Source: Silanimonas sp. (lineage in GTDB: Bacteria; Pseudomonadota; Gammaproteobacteria; Xanthomonadales; Xanthomonadaceae). Taken from it: a stretch of 64,000 nucleotides of DNA. Position numbers and translations under genes: made by a program. Under the pieces are notes generated by a model that did not search any database, had not been told where the DNA came from, and was given only the letters and a program-made list of their open reading frames with translations. Where the stretch lies: contig JAGXTI010000036.1 in the NCBI GenBank assembly GCA_018334015.1, positions 62,001-126,000 on the forward strand, given 5' to 3'. Of the stretch, positions 52,413 through 62,208 are shown piece after piece; the first letter of the stretch is position 1; every line of letters begins with the position of its first letter.

Positions 52413-53693
52413 TCAGGCGTGCTGCCCGGCTGCGAAGCCGGACGCCCACGCCCACTGGAAGTTGTAGCCGCCAAGCCAGCCGGTGACATCGAGCACTTCG
52501 CCGACGAAATACAGCCCCGGCACGCGGCGGCTTTCCATGGTGCTGGACGACACCTCGCGGGTGTCGACGCCACCCAGCGTGACCTCGGCGGTGCGGTAGC
52601 CCTCGGTACCGCTGCACACCAGCGCGAAGCGTGCGAGTTGCGCGGCGATCGCGGCCAGGGCCTTCGGCTCGTACTGGCGCATCGGCCGGCTTTCGAACGC
52701 CGTCTCGCATAGCCTCTCGGCGAAGCGCTTGGGCAGCAGTTCGGCGAGCACGGTACGCAGCTGCGCGTCGGGCCGCGACTGGCGCAGCGCGCTGAGCGTG
52801 GCGAGCGCGTCCTGGCCCGGCAGCAGGTCGAGCTCGAGCGGCTCGCCCGGTTGCCAGTAGTTCGAGATCTGCAGGATGGCCGGCCCGCTGATGCCGCGAT
52901 GGGTGATCAGCATCGCATTGGTGAACGCGGTCTTGCCGGCACGCGCGGTGATGGGCAGCGCCACACCCGCCAGTTCGGCCATCTGCTCGGCCGGCTTGCC
53001 GGTCTGGGTGAGCGGCACGAGGCCGGCGCGGGTGGGCAGCACGGCGTGGCCGAACTGCCTCGCCAGCGCGTAGCCGAAGCCGGTGGCGCCCAGACTGGGG
53101 ATGGAAAGACCACCGGTGGCGACCACCAGCGAGTCGCACTCGATCACGCCCTGCGAACTGGCGACGCGGAAGCGCGGGGCGCCGGCGGGTGCATCCGGCA
53201 TCTGCCCGAGGCCCGCATCCGGCGCGGGGCGATCGGCTTGGGTGGTCGCCGCTCCGGTCGCCAGTGCCGCCACCGATTCCACCGAGCATGAGGTCCGCAC
53301 CTCCACGCCGGCCTGCTCGCACTCGGCCAGCAGCATCGCGACGATCGGCTTGCTGCTGTCGTCGCAGAACAGCTGGCCCAGTTCTTTCTCGTGGTAGGCG
53401 ATGCCGTGGCGCTCGACCATCGCGATGAAATGCGCCGGCGTGTAGCGCGCCAGCGCCGATTTGCAGAAGTGCGGATTGGCCGAAAGGAAGTGGTCTGGTC
53501 GCGTTCCGGTGTTCGTGAAGTTGCAGCGCCCGCCGCCCGACATCAGGATCTTTTTGCCGCAGCGATTGGCGTGCTCGATGACGCGCACGCGGCGACCGCG
53601 CTGGCCGGCGTTGAGCGCCGTCATCAGCCCAGCCGCGCCGCCGCCGATCACGCACACCTCGACGCGCTCCACGTTCGTTCGCCGCTCCCTCAT
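52413..53693 (-). CDS. BaiN/HI0933-family flavoprotein (FAD-binding)
   Basis: A 426-residue FAD enzyme of the HI0933/BaiN/YhiN family. The N-terminal dinucleotide motif is VCVIGGGAAGLMTAL, followed by the family-specific KILMSGGGRCNFTNT, VVATGGLSIPSLGATGFGY, and the C-terminal FAD stretch GLYFVGEVLDVTGWLGGYNFQWAWASGFAAG. The family is widespread; the reaction is unproven for most members. An in-frame ATG at 53693 is used; codons for MRERRTNVER precede the fold. YaeQ lies 10 bases upstream. Confidence 0.92.
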   Translation of the reverse strand: MRERRTNVERVEVCVIGGGAAGLMTALNAGQRGRRVRVIEHANRCGKKILMSGGGRCNFTNTGTRPDHFLSANPHFCKSALARYTPAHFIAMVERHGIAYHEKELGQLFCDDSSKPIVAMLLAECEQAGVEVRTSCSVESVAALATGAATTQADRPAPDAGLGQMPDAPAGAPRFRVASSQGVIECDSLVVATGGLSIPSLGATGFGYALARQFGHAVLPTRAGLVPLTQTGKPAEQMAELAGVALPITARAGKTAFTNAMLITHRGISGPAILQISNYWQPGEPLELDLLPGQDALATLSALRQSRPDAQLRTVLAELLPKRFAERLCETAFESRPMRQYEPKALAAIAAQLARFALVCSGTEGYRTAEVTLGGVDTREVSSSTMESRRVPGLYFVGEVLDVTGWLGGYNFQWAWASGFAAGQHA

Positions 53694-53703
53694 TAGCTTG
53701 CCG

Positions 53704-54249
53704 CTACGCCGCTCGCTGGTGCCACACCGGCGTCACGGCCACGCTGCCGCTTTCGCCCAACAGCTGCACGTCGCCTTCCTCGATCAGGCACTGCAGGTCC
53801 ATGCCGCGCGCCAGCAGCGCGGCCAGCGCCTCAGCACTGCCGGCCGGCAGTTCGACCACGCCCAGGTTGGCGCAGCGGGTGAGCGCAGCGGCGTTCTTCT
53901 CCCACCAGAGGCCGAAGCCGCGGCCGCTGTAGCCGACCACGGTGACGCGACGCGAACGCCCGCAGGCGCGGCGCACATCGGCTTCGTCGGGCTGGCCGAG
54001 TTCGATCCAGTGCTCGATATCGCCGGTGCGCGAGCGCAGCCAGAGGTCGGGTTCGCCCTCGCTGCTCAGGCCGCGGCCGAACTCGAGGCGCTCGTCGGCG
54101 AACAGCCCGAAGGCGAGCAGGCGCACCATCAGCCGCGCATCGGTTTCCGACGGGTGCTGGGCCAGGGTCAGCGTGTGCGAGGCGTAGTAGTGGCGATCGA
54201 GGTCGGAGACCTGCAGCGTCGCGCGGTGGACGGTGGCTTTGAGCGCCAT
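53704..54249 (-). CDS. yaeQ: YaeQ family protein
   Basis: A 181-residue cytoplasmic protein of the YaeQ family (E. coli YaeQ 181). Conserved pieces are MALKATVHRATLQVSDLDRHYY, HPSETDARLMVRLLAFGLFA, EPDLWLRSRTGDIEHWIELGQPDE and VGYSGRGFGLWWEKN. The fold is a variant PD-(D/E)XK nuclease core, but nuclease activity is not established; YaeQ was linked to RfaH suppression. It is followed 10 bases later by the BaiN-like gene on the same strand. Confidence 0.95.
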   Translation of the reverse strand: MALKATVHRATLQVSDLDRHYYASHTLTLAQHPSETDARLMVRLLAFGLFADERLEFGRGLSSEGEPDLWLRSRTGDIEHWIELGQPDEADVRRACGRSRRVTVVGYSGRGFGLWWEKNAAALTRCANLGVVELPAGSAEALAALLARGMDLQCLIEEGDVQLLGESGSVAVTPVWHQRAA

Positions 54250-54310
54250 GAGGGGGCCGTTCGGGGGTGGCGGCCATTCTAAGGGCCGATCGCGTCTTCG
54301 ATGAGGCGGG

Positions 54311-55651
54311 TCACGGGTCGGGCTGCTGCATTCGCGCTTCGAGTTGATCGATGGGCAGGTAGTGGACGCGACGCCCCACGCGCACTTGACGCAACCAGCC
54401 TTTGGCGACAAGGCCGAGCAGGTCCGTGCGCGCCGTAACGCCACTGATGCGATGTGATGTGGCGTGGGAGTCGTGCGTGTACTCGGCCTCCGGCCGGCGC
54501 AGTGCATGATCGAGCAGTGCAAGCTGGCGATGGTTGAGATCGCCACGGTCGACGAGCCGGCGCCGCAGCGACAGCTGTGCGCGCCCCTTCCGCTCGACGT
54601 AGGCGAACAGCTCCGCTACCGCCTGGTCGAGCACTTCAAGTTGCTGGATCAGGAAGTAGGTCGCGTCCTGGGCATCGCTTTCGACTTGCTGGTAGGCCAG
54701 CTCGTAAGGCCGTCGGTTGCGATAGAGCAAGCGCGAGATCGAGAAGAACTCGGCCAGCCAATAACCACGGTGCAGCATCGACCAGTAGAACAGCGCACGT
54801 GCCGTACGCCCATTGCCGTCGTAGAAGGGGTGGTCGTAGGCCAGCTGGAAGTGCAGCAGGATCGAGCGGATGACCGGATGCAGGTACTGGCTGTTCTCGA
54901 TGTCCGGCGCATTGGCGAACTCGACGAGCGCCGCCATCCGATCCGGCAGCTGCTCGGCCGGCGGCGGCGTGTGCACGACCCGGTTGACGCGGTGATCGAT
55001 CACGTCGACGCGCACCTCGCCCGGGCGCTGGACCCTGCCGGCCTGCCCCGGATCGTCCAGCGTGCCGTCGGTGAGGATGCGGTGCAGCTCGAGGATGCCT
55101 TCCAGACTCAGCGGTGCGGCCGCCATCTCTCGCAGGCGCTCCATCGCCCGGAAGTTGTTGAGGATCATCCGCTCATCGCGGTTCATCGGCTCGCGACGGG
55201 AGCGAAGCATGTCTTTCGCCGCCTCGCGCGTGCTGACCGCGCCCTCGAACAGGCTGGAATGGATCGCTTCCTCCATTAACGAGCTGGCCAGGTATTGATC
55301 GCGGGTCGCGGGATTCGCTGCGGCCTGCGGCAGCGCCTGCCGACCCGCCAGAAGGCGGTCCATCTTCGATACGCCCAGCTCGACCCGCGCGTGACGGGTG
55401 TAGGTGAGCGGCGTGTCGTTGGTGGCTCGCAGCAGCGGCACGCGGACTGCGGCGCTGGAGCGGCGCCACTTCAAGGCGAACCACCACTCCCGATCGGACA
55501 GGCCGCCCGGTGGCTTCCGGTGCCGAAGCGATTCCCAATGGAGGTAGGCCGAATCGTCCAGCCCGGCCGAGCGCTCGAGAACTGCGGCGACCCGATCCGG
55601 CAGCAGGCGGAACAGGTCGTTAAGTGCCGGGGTTGGCGGGAGCGGCTTCAC
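54311..55651 (-). CDS. Fic-family AMPylator with internal inhibitory motif and winged helix
   Basis: A 446-residue Fic protein. The catalytic loop is HPFYDGNGRTAR (about 275, with His and Arg intact), so transferase activity is expected. An inhibitory helix motif S-x-x-x-E-G is present as SSLFEGAVS about 135 residues earlier, placing it in the N-terminally inhibited class that AMPylates or otherwise modifies target proteins. The C-terminal ~90 residues (LNHRQLALLDHAL, GVTARTDLLGLVAKGWLRQ) form a winged helix. No antitoxin gene is adjacent. An inverted repeat lies 10 bases upstream of the ATG. Confidence 0.93.
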   Translation of the reverse strand: MKPLPPTPALNDLFRLLPDRVAAVLERSAGLDDSAYLHWESLRHRKPPGGLSDREWWFALKWRRSSAAVRVPLLRATNDTPLTYTRHARVELGVSKMDRLLAGRQALPQAAANPATRDQYLASSLMEEAIHSSLFEGAVSTREAAKDMLRSRREPMNRDERMILNNFRAMERLREMAAAPLSLEGILELHRILTDGTLDDPGQAGRVQRPGEVRVDVIDHRVNRVVHTPPPAEQLPDRMAALVEFANAPDIENSQYLHPVIRSILLHFQLAYDHPFYDGNGRTARALFYWSMLHRGYWLAEFFSISRLLYRNRRPYELAYQQVESDAQDATYFLIQQLEVLDQAVAELFAYVERKGRAQLSLRRRLVDRGDLNHRQLALLDHALRRPEAEYTHDSHATSHRISGVTARTDLLGLVAKGWLRQVRVGRRVHYLPIDQLEARMQQPDP

Positions 55652-55661
55652 AGAACAACTT

Positions 55662-55682
55662 TTAAGTTTTAAGAGAACTTAA
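55662..55682. promoter_or_regulatory. Inverted repeat upstream of the Fic gene
   Basis: TTAAGTT-7 bases-AACTTAA has perfect 7-bp arms in a markedly A/T-rich stretch directly upstream of the Fic start. TTTTAAG also occurs twice in tandem here. It may be both promoter and operator, plausibly for the Fic protein's own winged helix. Confidence 0.5.
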
Positions 55683-55892
55683 TTCAAGCTTTGTTCGTCC
55701 GGGTTGCCGTCAAGGTGCGTGAATCGGGTTCCAAGCCTCTGATTCGACTGACGTTTATCTGCGAGCCGGCGTCATGGCGTACATGGCGCGCTGAGGATCA
55801 GCGCCGGTCGGGATGGCCTCGAAGGGGTCCGTCGCAGCCCATGCGACGCGAGCGCGCAAGTCTGCGGCCCCGACCCGATCGCCGAGGGCGCC

Positions 55893-56432
55893 ATGAACCG
55901 CCGACAGTTCCTGCTGACCTCGCCCGTCGCCGCTGCCGGTGCCGCCATGCACACCTTGGCGAGTGCAGCGCCCGATACGGCCCCGCTGCTCGATCCGGTT
56001 GTCCAGCGCAGGCTGCTTCATCAGGCCGGTGCCGACTTCACCGCGCTCGTCGACTTACGCCATCGCTGGTGGTTGCACCCGGATGCCCGCGCCAAGGCGA
56101 CGGCGATGGTCAATGCGCTGGCCGAGGTCTGGTGCCGACGCCGTGGCATCGCGCAGAGCGAGCCCGGCTACCCGGACTGGCTGTACCTCGCGCAGCTGCA
56201 GAAGGACGAAACCAGCGGTGTGCCGTGGCGGGCCGCGCACCTCGCCCTCAGTGGCTTGAACAAGCACGCCGACCACCTGCGGAACTGGCACGCCGAGGCG
56301 AAACGAAAAAACCGTGAGGTGTTGTACTCGAGCATCGAGCACTCGCGTCGCGAAGTGAACGCCGTGATCGATGCCTGCGGCGCCTGCATGGAAGCCGTGC
56401 ATCGCAGGATCTCCGCCGAATGCAGCGTATGA
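55893..56432 (+). CDS. Tat-exported protein of unknown function
   Basis: A 179-residue protein with a twin-arginine signal peptide (MNRRQFLLTSPVAAAGAAM, cleavage near ASAAP). The mature part is helical, Trp/His-rich, and has no recognised domain. Visible features are LLHQAGADFTALVDLRHRWW, VWCRRRGI, CGACMEAVHRR and several Cys (CR near 100; CGAC near 165) that might bind a cofactor or metal, as Tat export suggests folding before transport. The 210-base spacer upstream of it holds nothing recognised. It is convergent with the MmeI-like gene. Confidence 0.6.
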   Translation: MNRRQFLLTSPVAAAGAAMHTLASAAPDTAPLLDPVVQRRLLHQAGADFTALVDLRHRWWLHPDARAKATAMVNALAEVWCRRRGIAQSEPGYPDWLYLAQLQKDETSGVPWRAAHLALSGLNKHADHLRNWHAEAKRKNREVLYSSIEHSRREVNAVIDACGACMEAVHRRISAECSV

Positions 56433-56488
56433 ATCGCTGGCTGTCTACAAGCGGAACATTGAGAAGTGCGGTTGGGGCGCCATGCCGA

Positions 56489-59275
56489 TCACGTTGTCGA
56501 TCCACGCTTCGCACGCGGCTTGGTGGGCTTCACCGCCGGCAGCAGCGAGGTGAGCGCCTGGTAGCGCTCGAACAGGAAGGCCACGCGCTCGGCATCGCTG
56601 CCGAGTTTCGGTGCCTTGCGGCCGGCCGCCTTCTCGGCGGCGAGGTAGGCGGCGTCCACCGCGCGGTCGAGCTGCTGGTGGGCTTTGACCAGCGCCGGCG
56701 GCATGGTCAGCGGGTCGTAGAGATCGGCCAGCGTGCTGCCGGGGAAGGCGGCGCGGGCCTCGAGCACGGCCTGCGCAGCGGCTTCGATGGCGGCGCGTGC
56801 CTTGGCGTCCAGCGGCTCGGGCCAGGGGAAGTTGTTGTAGACGATGCCAGCGGAGTAGCGGTAATCGCTTTTCAATCGGCCACCAACGTTCCGTAGCCAA
56901 GCCATGTGCATCGAGGATTGCACCACGCCGAAGTGCAGTGGCGTTGCCTCCGACACGATGAAGACCAAGTCACTGCTCAGTGTGCTGGGTTGCTCGAACC
57001 CGATTGGCACGAACAACCGTCGTTCCGAAGACACTTTCGGGACGACGAGGTAAGGCGACTCCGGGGCGTTCTCAACGTGGAAACGCGTCGGAGTTTCTGC
57101 GATCTTTCTGGTTGGTTCGCTGGTGCTATTCAGCCGGAAAGACTGCACGGCCTCCACTCGCTCCAGCACGGTCGGCATCGACCTCAGTGTGCTCGGTGGG
57201 CAATCTCTCAAGTACAGACACCACCGCTGCCAACCGTTGATGAACTCATCGGAGCCGAGCCAGCGGCGAAACCAAGGTGCTGAACCTGGCTCTTTGGCAA
57301 TGAATGCCTCTTTCTCGTCATCGGTGAAGAGGTAGTAACCGCCGTCGATCGGCTTGTTGCCGATACCGATTTCCGGCACATCGCAAAGCGGCTTGCTGCG
57401 ATTGGGCAGCAGCACATCTGGCGCATCCACGAGGTAGGGATTGATGTTGGTCGCGGCGATCTCCTGCGGCTCGCCGCCCACCGTCTCGTAATCGAACAGC
57501 CGCCGCGGATGGGGAGGCGTGCGGCTCATGCCGACGATGATGCAATGCACCGCCGCCACACCCTTGGCCTCGTTGTTCCAGCGGAACGTGCGGTGGGCGA
57601 AGGCGATGTGCCAGCCGCGCGCCAGCAGCTCGCCCCACAGGATGCCGACCTGCTCGCCCTGGCAGATGGAGTTGGTGGAGACGAAGGCGATGCCGATGGC
57701 CGTGCCGGCCGCATAGGCCGTGGCCTTCAGGTGCCAGGCGCAGACGAAGTCCAGCACGCCAGCCCCTTTCAGCTTGCCGGCCACCGCCAGCAGGTCGGCG
57801 CGCTGCTCTTCGCTCATCAGCTTGGAGCCGCCAAACGGCGGATTCCCGAGGATGTAGCTCAGCTTCTCCTTCGGCACCACCTCGTTCCAGTCGATGCGCA
57901 GGGCGTTGCCGTGGACGATGGTCGGGCTCTTCACCAGCGGCAGCCGGGCGAAGTACTCGCCGAACAGTTCGGCCACCTGCAGGTTCATTTGGTGGTCCAT
58001 CAGCCACAGGGCCACCTGGGCGATCTGCGCCGGAAACTCCTCGATCTCGATGCCGTAGAACTGATCGACGTCGACCAGCACGTGCTCGCCCACGCGGGTG
58101 AACACGCTGCCCTGCGTGGCGTACAGGCGCTTGAGCACCTCCAGCTCGATGAGCCGCAGTTCGCGGTAGGCGATGACGAGGAAATTGCCGCAGCCGCAGG
58201 CCGGGTCGAGGAGGCGCAAGGTCCCGAGTTTGTTGTGGAACTCGCGCAGGCGCGCCTCGTGCGTGCCGATCTTCGCCAGCTCGGCCTTCAAGCCATCGAG
58301 AAATAGCGGCCCGATCAGCTTGAGGATGTTCGTCTCGCTGGTGTAGTGCGCGCCGAGGTTCCGCCGCGCCTTGGCGTCCATCACGCTCTGGAACATCGAG
58401 CCGAAGATGGCCGGGCTGATGCGGCTCCAGTCGAGTGCCGCGGCCTCCAGCAACTGCTGGCGCATCGCGGTGTTGAAATTGGCCAGCGGCAGCGGCTCGC
58501 CGAACAGCTTGCCGTTGACGTAGGGGAACTCGGCGAGCTGGGCGTCGAGCGTGCTCTGGCGCTTCTCGCTGGGCGTGTTGAGGGTCTGGAACAACTGCGC
58601 CAGCCACGGGCCGAGGTCGGCGCCGTCCGCACTGGTGCGCTGCGCCACCAGCTCGCTGAAGGCGTGGCGCGGGAAGATGCCGGTGTCATCGGCGAACAGG
58701 CAGAACAGCAGACGCACCAGCAGCACTTCGAGCGCGTGGCCATCAAAACCGGCGTCTTTCAGCGCATCGTGCAGGCGGCCCATGCGTTCGGCGGCCTGCA
58801 CATTGACCGGGTCTTCGTCCTTGTAGCGGCGCGCCTGGTAGCCGGCGATGAAACCGAAATGGCGCACGTGCCTGTGCAGCTCGCTCAAGCCGAACTCGAC
58901 CGGTGGCTCGCCGGTTTCGAGGTCGTAGAGCCGCATGCGCGCGAAGTCGGAGACCAGCAGGTACTTCGGCAGCTCGGCATCGGTGAGCCCGGCGAAGTAG
59001 TCGCGGGCCTGGGCGTGCGCGCGATCGAGGTCGCGCCCGCGCGACTTGTGTTCGACCAGCAGCACGCCCTTCCAGAGCAGGTCGATGAAGCCGTCCTTGC
59101 CGTCGAGCTTCTTCACCCGGCGCTCGAAGGTGCCGACGCGCCGGCGCGGCACGCCGAACACCTCGAAAAAGCCGTCCCAGAAGGATTTGGCCTCGGCGTC
59201 CTCGCTGGCCTCGTCGGCCCACTCGCGGCTGAACCGCAGCGCCCGGTCCTTGATTTCGTTCCAGCTCAGCGGCAT
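56489..59275 (-). CDS. MmeI-like type IIL/IIG restriction-modification enzyme
   Basis: A 928-residue single-chain restriction-modification protein. An N-terminal PD-(D/E)XK nuclease has Asp 65, Glu 75 and Lys 77 ([16 protein letters not shown]). A helical connector follows, then an N6-adenine methyltransferase with motif [16 protein letters not shown] (about 355) and motif IV NPPFGG (about 476). A target-recognition domain (about 620-820) ends in NFPWPEPL. MmeI-family enzymes methylate one strand and cut about 20 bases away, using SAM. ATG 59275 is preferred over an in-frame GTG at 59287. The gene looks intact. The recognition region is less G/C-rich than the rest. Confidence 0.93.
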   Translation of the reverse strand: MPLSWNEIKDRALRFSREWADEASEDAEAKSFWDGFFEVFGVPRRRVGTFERRVKKLDGKDGFIDLLWKGVLLVEHKSRGRDLDRAHAQARDYFAGLTDAELPKYLLVSDFARMRLYDLETGEPPVEFGLSELHRHVRHFGFIAGYQARRYKDEDPVNVQAAERMGRLHDALKDAGFDGHALEVLLVRLLFCLFADDTGIFPRHAFSELVAQRTSADGADLGPWLAQLFQTLNTPSEKRQSTLDAQLAEFPYVNGKLFGEPLPLANFNTAMRQQLLEAAALDWSRISPAIFGSMFQSVMDAKARRNLGAHYTSETNILKLIGPLFLDGLKAELAKIGTHEARLREFHNKLGTLRLLDPACGCGNFLVIAYRELRLIELEVLKRLYATQGSVFTRVGEHVLVDVDQFYGIEIEEFPAQIAQVALWLMDHQMNLQVAELFGEYFARLPLVKSPTIVHGNALRIDWNEVVPKEKLSYILGNPPFGGSKLMSEEQRADLLAVAGKLKGAGVLDFVCAWHLKATAYAAGTAIGIAFVSTNSICQGEQVGILWGELLARGWHIAFAHRTFRWNNEAKGVAAVHCIIVGMSRTPPHPRRLFDYETVGGEPQEIAATNINPYLVDAPDVLLPNRSKPLCDVPEIGIGNKPIDGGYYLFTDDEKEAFIAKEPGSAPWFRRWLGSDEFINGWQRWCLYLRDCPPSTLRSMPTVLERVEAVQSFRLNSTSEPTRKIAETPTRFHVENAPESPYLVVPKVSSERRLFVPIGFEQPSTLSSDLVFIVSEATPLHFGVVQSSMHMAWLRNVGGRLKSDYRYSAGIVYNNFPWPEPLDAKARAAIEAAAQAVLEARAAFPGSTLADLYDPLTMPPALVKAHQQLDRAVDAAYLAAEKAAGRKAPKLGSDAERVAFLFERYQALTSLLPAVKPTKPRAKRGSTT

Positions 59276-59365
59276 CCGGCCCCCCACGTCGAGACCCCAA
59301 GCATAGCCGTGCCGCCCGTGGTGCCGTTAAATTGCCCCACCTCAAGCCGCGGTCAGGATCCACCG

Positions 59366-59869
59366 GTGTTCCATGTCGTCCTGTTCCAGCCCGAGATTCC
59401 GCCCAACACCGGCAACGTCATCCGGCTGTGCGCCAACACCGGGGCGACGCTGCACCTCGTGCGTCCGCTCGGCTTCGAGGTGGACGATGCGCGCCTGAGG
59501 CGTGCCGGCCTCGATTACCACGAGTTCGCCACGCTGCAGGTGCACGCTGATCTTGCCGCCTGCAGCGCGGCGATCGGCCCGACCCGCTGGTGGATCGTCG
59601 AGACCGGCGAGGCCACGCGTTTCGATCGGGTCGTCTACCGCGCCGGCGATGCCTTCTTGTTCGGTCGCGAAACGAGCGGCTTGCCGCCCGAGCTGCTTGC
59701 GCGTTTCGACACCGCAGCCCGCATCGCCCTGCCGATGCGTGCCGGCAACCGCAGCCTCAATCTCTCGAACGCGGTGGCGGTGACGGTGTTCGAAGCCTGG
59801 CGACAATGCGGCTACGCCGGCAGTGCCGATGAGTCCTTGCTGACCGGCGCCATCCCTTCGCTGCGCTGA
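59366..59869 (+). CDS. trmL: tRNA (cytidine/uridine(34)-2'-O)-methyltransferase
   Basis: A 167-residue SPOUT methyltransferase that 2'-O-methylates the wobble base of tRNA-Leu. The family opening [27 protein letters not shown] is followed by [25 protein letters not shown] and the knot segment [22 protein letters not shown]. It starts at GTG 59366, with AGGA 7 bases before. The upstream frame is open but shows no coding character because it lies across the divergent restriction gene. Confidence 0.95.
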   Translation: MFHVVLFQPEIPPNTGNVIRLCANTGATLHLVRPLGFEVDDARLRRAGLDYHEFATLQVHADLAACSAAIGPTRWWIVETGEATRFDRVVYRAGDAFLFGRETSGLPPELLARFDTAARIALPMRAGNRSLNLSNAVAVTVFEAWRQCGYAGSADESLLTGAIPSLR

Positions 59870-59971
59870 ATGTTCAGCCGCCGTAGGGTTGTGGGCTGTG
59901 GCGCTGGGTGGTTCCCTGTTCCTGCCGCGTCGCTGCTTGGCGTGGCTCCCGTACCCGTAAAGAGGAACACC

Positions 59972-60517
59972 ATGAAGAAGACCCTGATCGCCTTTGCCCT
60001 GGCCGCCGTCCTGCCGCTGTCGGTCCACGCCGCGGAGCGCAGCTCCACCTTCGTCGAGGCCACCTACGTCGACATCGATGGCAACATCGACGGCCTCGGC
60101 ATGCGTGGCCAGGTGGCGTTCGCCGACACCAACTTCTACGTGCTCGGTCGCTACGTGGGCCTTTCGAGCCGGAGCTTCGACACCGATTTCTGGGAGCTGG
60201 GCCTCGGCTACACCATGAACCTGTCGAGCACCCTCGACCTCGTCACCGAGGCGGCCTACAACGATTTCGACGCCGCCGACGGCTACCGGGTTTCGGTGGG
60301 CGTCCGCAACAGCTTCACGCCGAACCTCGAAGGTCTGTTGAAGGCCAATTACCGCAATGCCGATGGCCGTCTGCCCGGCCTCGCTTTCGGTGCCGACCGC
60401 TTTGGCGCCTCGGCGGGCCTGCACTACCGCTTCGGCAAGACCTTCGGCGTTTCCGGTGAGGTCGAGTTCTTCGACGGCGCCGAGATCTACACGCTCGGCC
60501 TGCGCGCCAGCTTCTGA
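59972..60517 (+). CDS. Ax21-like outer-membrane beta-barrel protein
   Basis: A 181-residue protein with a clear signal peptide (MKKTLIAFALAAVLPLSVHA) and an eight-strand barrel-like mature part of alternating aromatic strands (FVEATYVDIDG, NFYVLGRYVGL, WELGLGYTMNL, GRVSVGVRNSF-type) ending in Phe (LGLRASF), as expected for an outer-membrane protein. Size and strand layout resemble Ax21/OmpA-like barrels common in Xanthomonadales. AGAGGA is upstream of the ATG. The function is uncertain: Ax21 was once proposed as a signal, a claim later withdrawn. Confidence 0.82.
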   Translation: MKKTLIAFALAAVLPLSVHAAERSSTFVEATYVDIDGNIDGLGMRGQVAFADTNFYVLGRYVGLSSRSFDTDFWELGLGYTMNLSSTLDLVTEAAYNDFDAADGYRVSVGVRNSFTPNLEGLLKANYRNADGRLPGLAFGADRFGASAGLHYRFGKTFGVSGEVEFFDGAEIYTLGLRASF

Positions 60518-60523
60518 TCGAAG

Positions 60524-60552
60524 CCGGGCGGTGCCGCGATGGCACCGCCCGG
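60524..60552. terminator. Hairpin between converging Ax21-like and gpsA genes
   Basis: A perfect 12-bp stem (60524-60535 with 60541-60552; CCGGGCGGTGCC and its complement) has loop GCGAT, 7 bases after the barrel gene's stop and 4 bases before the gpsA stop. No T-run is present, but it can serve both converging genes. Confidence 0.7.
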
Positions 60553-60555
60553 GCC

Positions 60556-61557
60556 TCAGTCGTATTCGGGTTTCTGTTCGCGGGCGAGCAGTTCGCGCAA
60601 GCCTTCCACCGGCGTGATCTCGCCGTGCAGTACGCGCTGCACCTGGCGGCTGATCGGCAACTCGATGCCATGCGCATCGGCCTGGCGCATCACCTCATCG
60701 GCGGTCTGCACCGATTCGACCACCTGGCCGATGGCGGCCACGGCCTCGGCCAGGGTCTGGCCACGGCCGAGGGCCAGGCCCAGCCGGCGGTTGCGCGAAA
60801 GATCGCCGGTGCAGGTCAGCACCAGATCGCCGACACCCGCCAGCCCCATCAGGGTTTCCGGGCGGGCACCCAAGGCGGCACCGAGCCGCAGCATCTCGTT
60901 CAGGCCGCGGGTGATCAGGCCGGCCCGGGCATTCAGCCCGAGGCCCATGCCGTCGGCCACGCCGGTGGCCACGGCCAGCACGTTTTTCATCGCGCCGCCC
61001 AGCTCGGCGCCCAGCATGTCGGTGCCGGTGTAGGCGCGGAACGCCGGACTGTGCAGCACCTCGGCCACGGCCTGGGCGAACTCGGCGTTGTCGGAATGCA
61101 CGGTGACCGCCGTCGGCAGGCCCTGCGCCACTTCTTTGGCGAAAGACGGGCCGGTGACGATGGCCAGCGGCACATCGGGGCCGAGCCGATCGCTGGCCAC
61201 CTCGTGCAGAAAACGGCCGCTGCCCGGCTCGAAGCCCTTGGTCGCCCAGGCCACGCCGCAGCCGACCGGCCGCAGCGGCGCGAGGCGCTGCAGGGTTTCC
61301 GTGAAGGCGTGGCTCGGCATCACCACCAGCAGCAGCGAGGCCGCCTCGACGGCGGCGGCGAAGTCGGTGGTGGCGCGGAGGCCCTCCGGCAGGCTCACGC
61401 CCGGCAGGTAGCGCGGGTTCTCGCGTTTCGCGTTGATCGCGCCGATCTGGGCCGGGTCCCGGCCCCAGATCCACGTGTCGTGGCCCTGCCGCGCGATCTG
61501 CGCGGCCAGGGCGGTGCCCCAGGAGCCGGCGCCCAGCACGGTGACGGTGGAACCCAT
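60556..61557 (-). CDS. gpsA: NAD(P)-dependent glycerol-3-phosphate dehydrogenase
   Basis: A 333-residue cytosolic enzyme making sn-glycerol-3-phosphate for phospholipid synthesis. The motifs are [10 protein letters not shown] (nucleotide), the catalytic Lys in [16 protein letters not shown]-adjacent [10 protein letters not shown], and [23 protein letters not shown]. Length equals E. coli GpsA (339). It is downstream of secB with a 32-base spacer, the usual gammaproteobacterial order. Confidence 0.97.
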   Translation of the reverse strand: MGSTVTVLGAGSWGTALAAQIARQGHDTWIWGRDPAQIGAINAKRENPRYLPGVSLPEGLRATTDFAAAVEAASLLLVVMPSHAFTETLQRLAPLRPVGCGVAWATKGFEPGSGRFLHEVASDRLGPDVPLAIVTGPSFAKEVAQGLPTAVTVHSDNAEFAQAVAEVLHSPAFRAYTGTDMLGAELGGAMKNVLAVATGVADGMGLGLNARAGLITRGLNEMLRLGAALGARPETLMGLAGVGDLVLTCTGDLSRNRRLGLALGRGQTLAEAVAAIGQVVESVQTADEVMRQADAHGIELPISRQVQRVLHGEITPVEGLRELLAREQKPEYD

Positions 61558-61589
61558 GGCAGGGCTTCGTCGCGGCGGGGCGGGCGTGC

Positions 61590-62099
61590 TCAGGCGTTGC
61601 CGACGGCCGGCGCGGTGGCCGACTTCAGCTGCTCGGCACGGCGACGCAGGCTCTCGGCGTAGATCGCCTCGAAGTTGATCGGCTGCAGGTAGAAGGGCGG
61701 GAAGCCGCCGGCCTGGATCAGCTCGGAGGCCAGCTGCCGGGCGTAGGGGAAGAGCACGTTCGGGCAGTAGGTGCCGAGCATGAAGTCGAGGTTGCGCTCA
61801 TCGAAGCCGGTAAGGCCGAAGATGCCGGCCTGCTCGACCTCGACGATGTAGACCACCTTGTCGCCCAGCTTGCAGCTCAGGTTGATGCCGAGCACCACCT
61901 CGTACACGTCGTCGGCCAGCTTGGCGACTTTCTGGTTGAGGTTGAGGTTGAGGTCGGGGTTGCCCTGCTCGTTGAACACCATCGGCGTGCCGGGTGCCTC
62001 GAAGGACAGGTCCTTGACGTAGATCTTCTGGATCGCGAACTGCGCCTGCGGGGCGGCGGCATCGGTGCCGGCGACGGCGGGGGTGGTTTCATCAGCCAC
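61590..62099 (-). CDS. secB: Protein-export chaperone SecB
   Basis: A 169-residue cytosolic chaperone that holds preproteins unfolded for SecA. It has the conserved core [49 protein letters not shown], and the C-terminal [29 protein letters not shown]. The acidic N-terminal and C-terminal tails are variable. It is longer than E. coli SecB (155) by about 14 residues, mainly in an Ala/Thr-rich N-terminus. Confidence 0.97.
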   Translation of the reverse strand: MADETTPAVAGTDAAAPQAQFAIQKIYVKDLSFEAPGTPMVFNEQGNPDLNLNLNQKVAKLADDVYEVVLGINLSCKLGDKVVYIVEVEQAGIFGLTGFDERNLDFMLGTYCPNVLFPYARQLASELIQAGGFPPFYLQPINFEAIYAESLRRRAEQLKSATAPAVGNA

Positions 62100-62208
62100 G
62101 GGGCAACTCCAAAAAACGGGACGGGAAAGTGAGCGCCGCAGTATCGCATGCGCCGGAAAACGGGGTGGGGGCGGCCGTGGCCGGGCACAAGGCCCGGGGC
62201 CGGGTGCA

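Noticed and set aside
58346-59365. Long N-terminal extension of the TrmL frame
   Set aside because: It is antisense to the restriction enzyme; the GTG at 59366 with an AGGA site begins the conserved family sequence.
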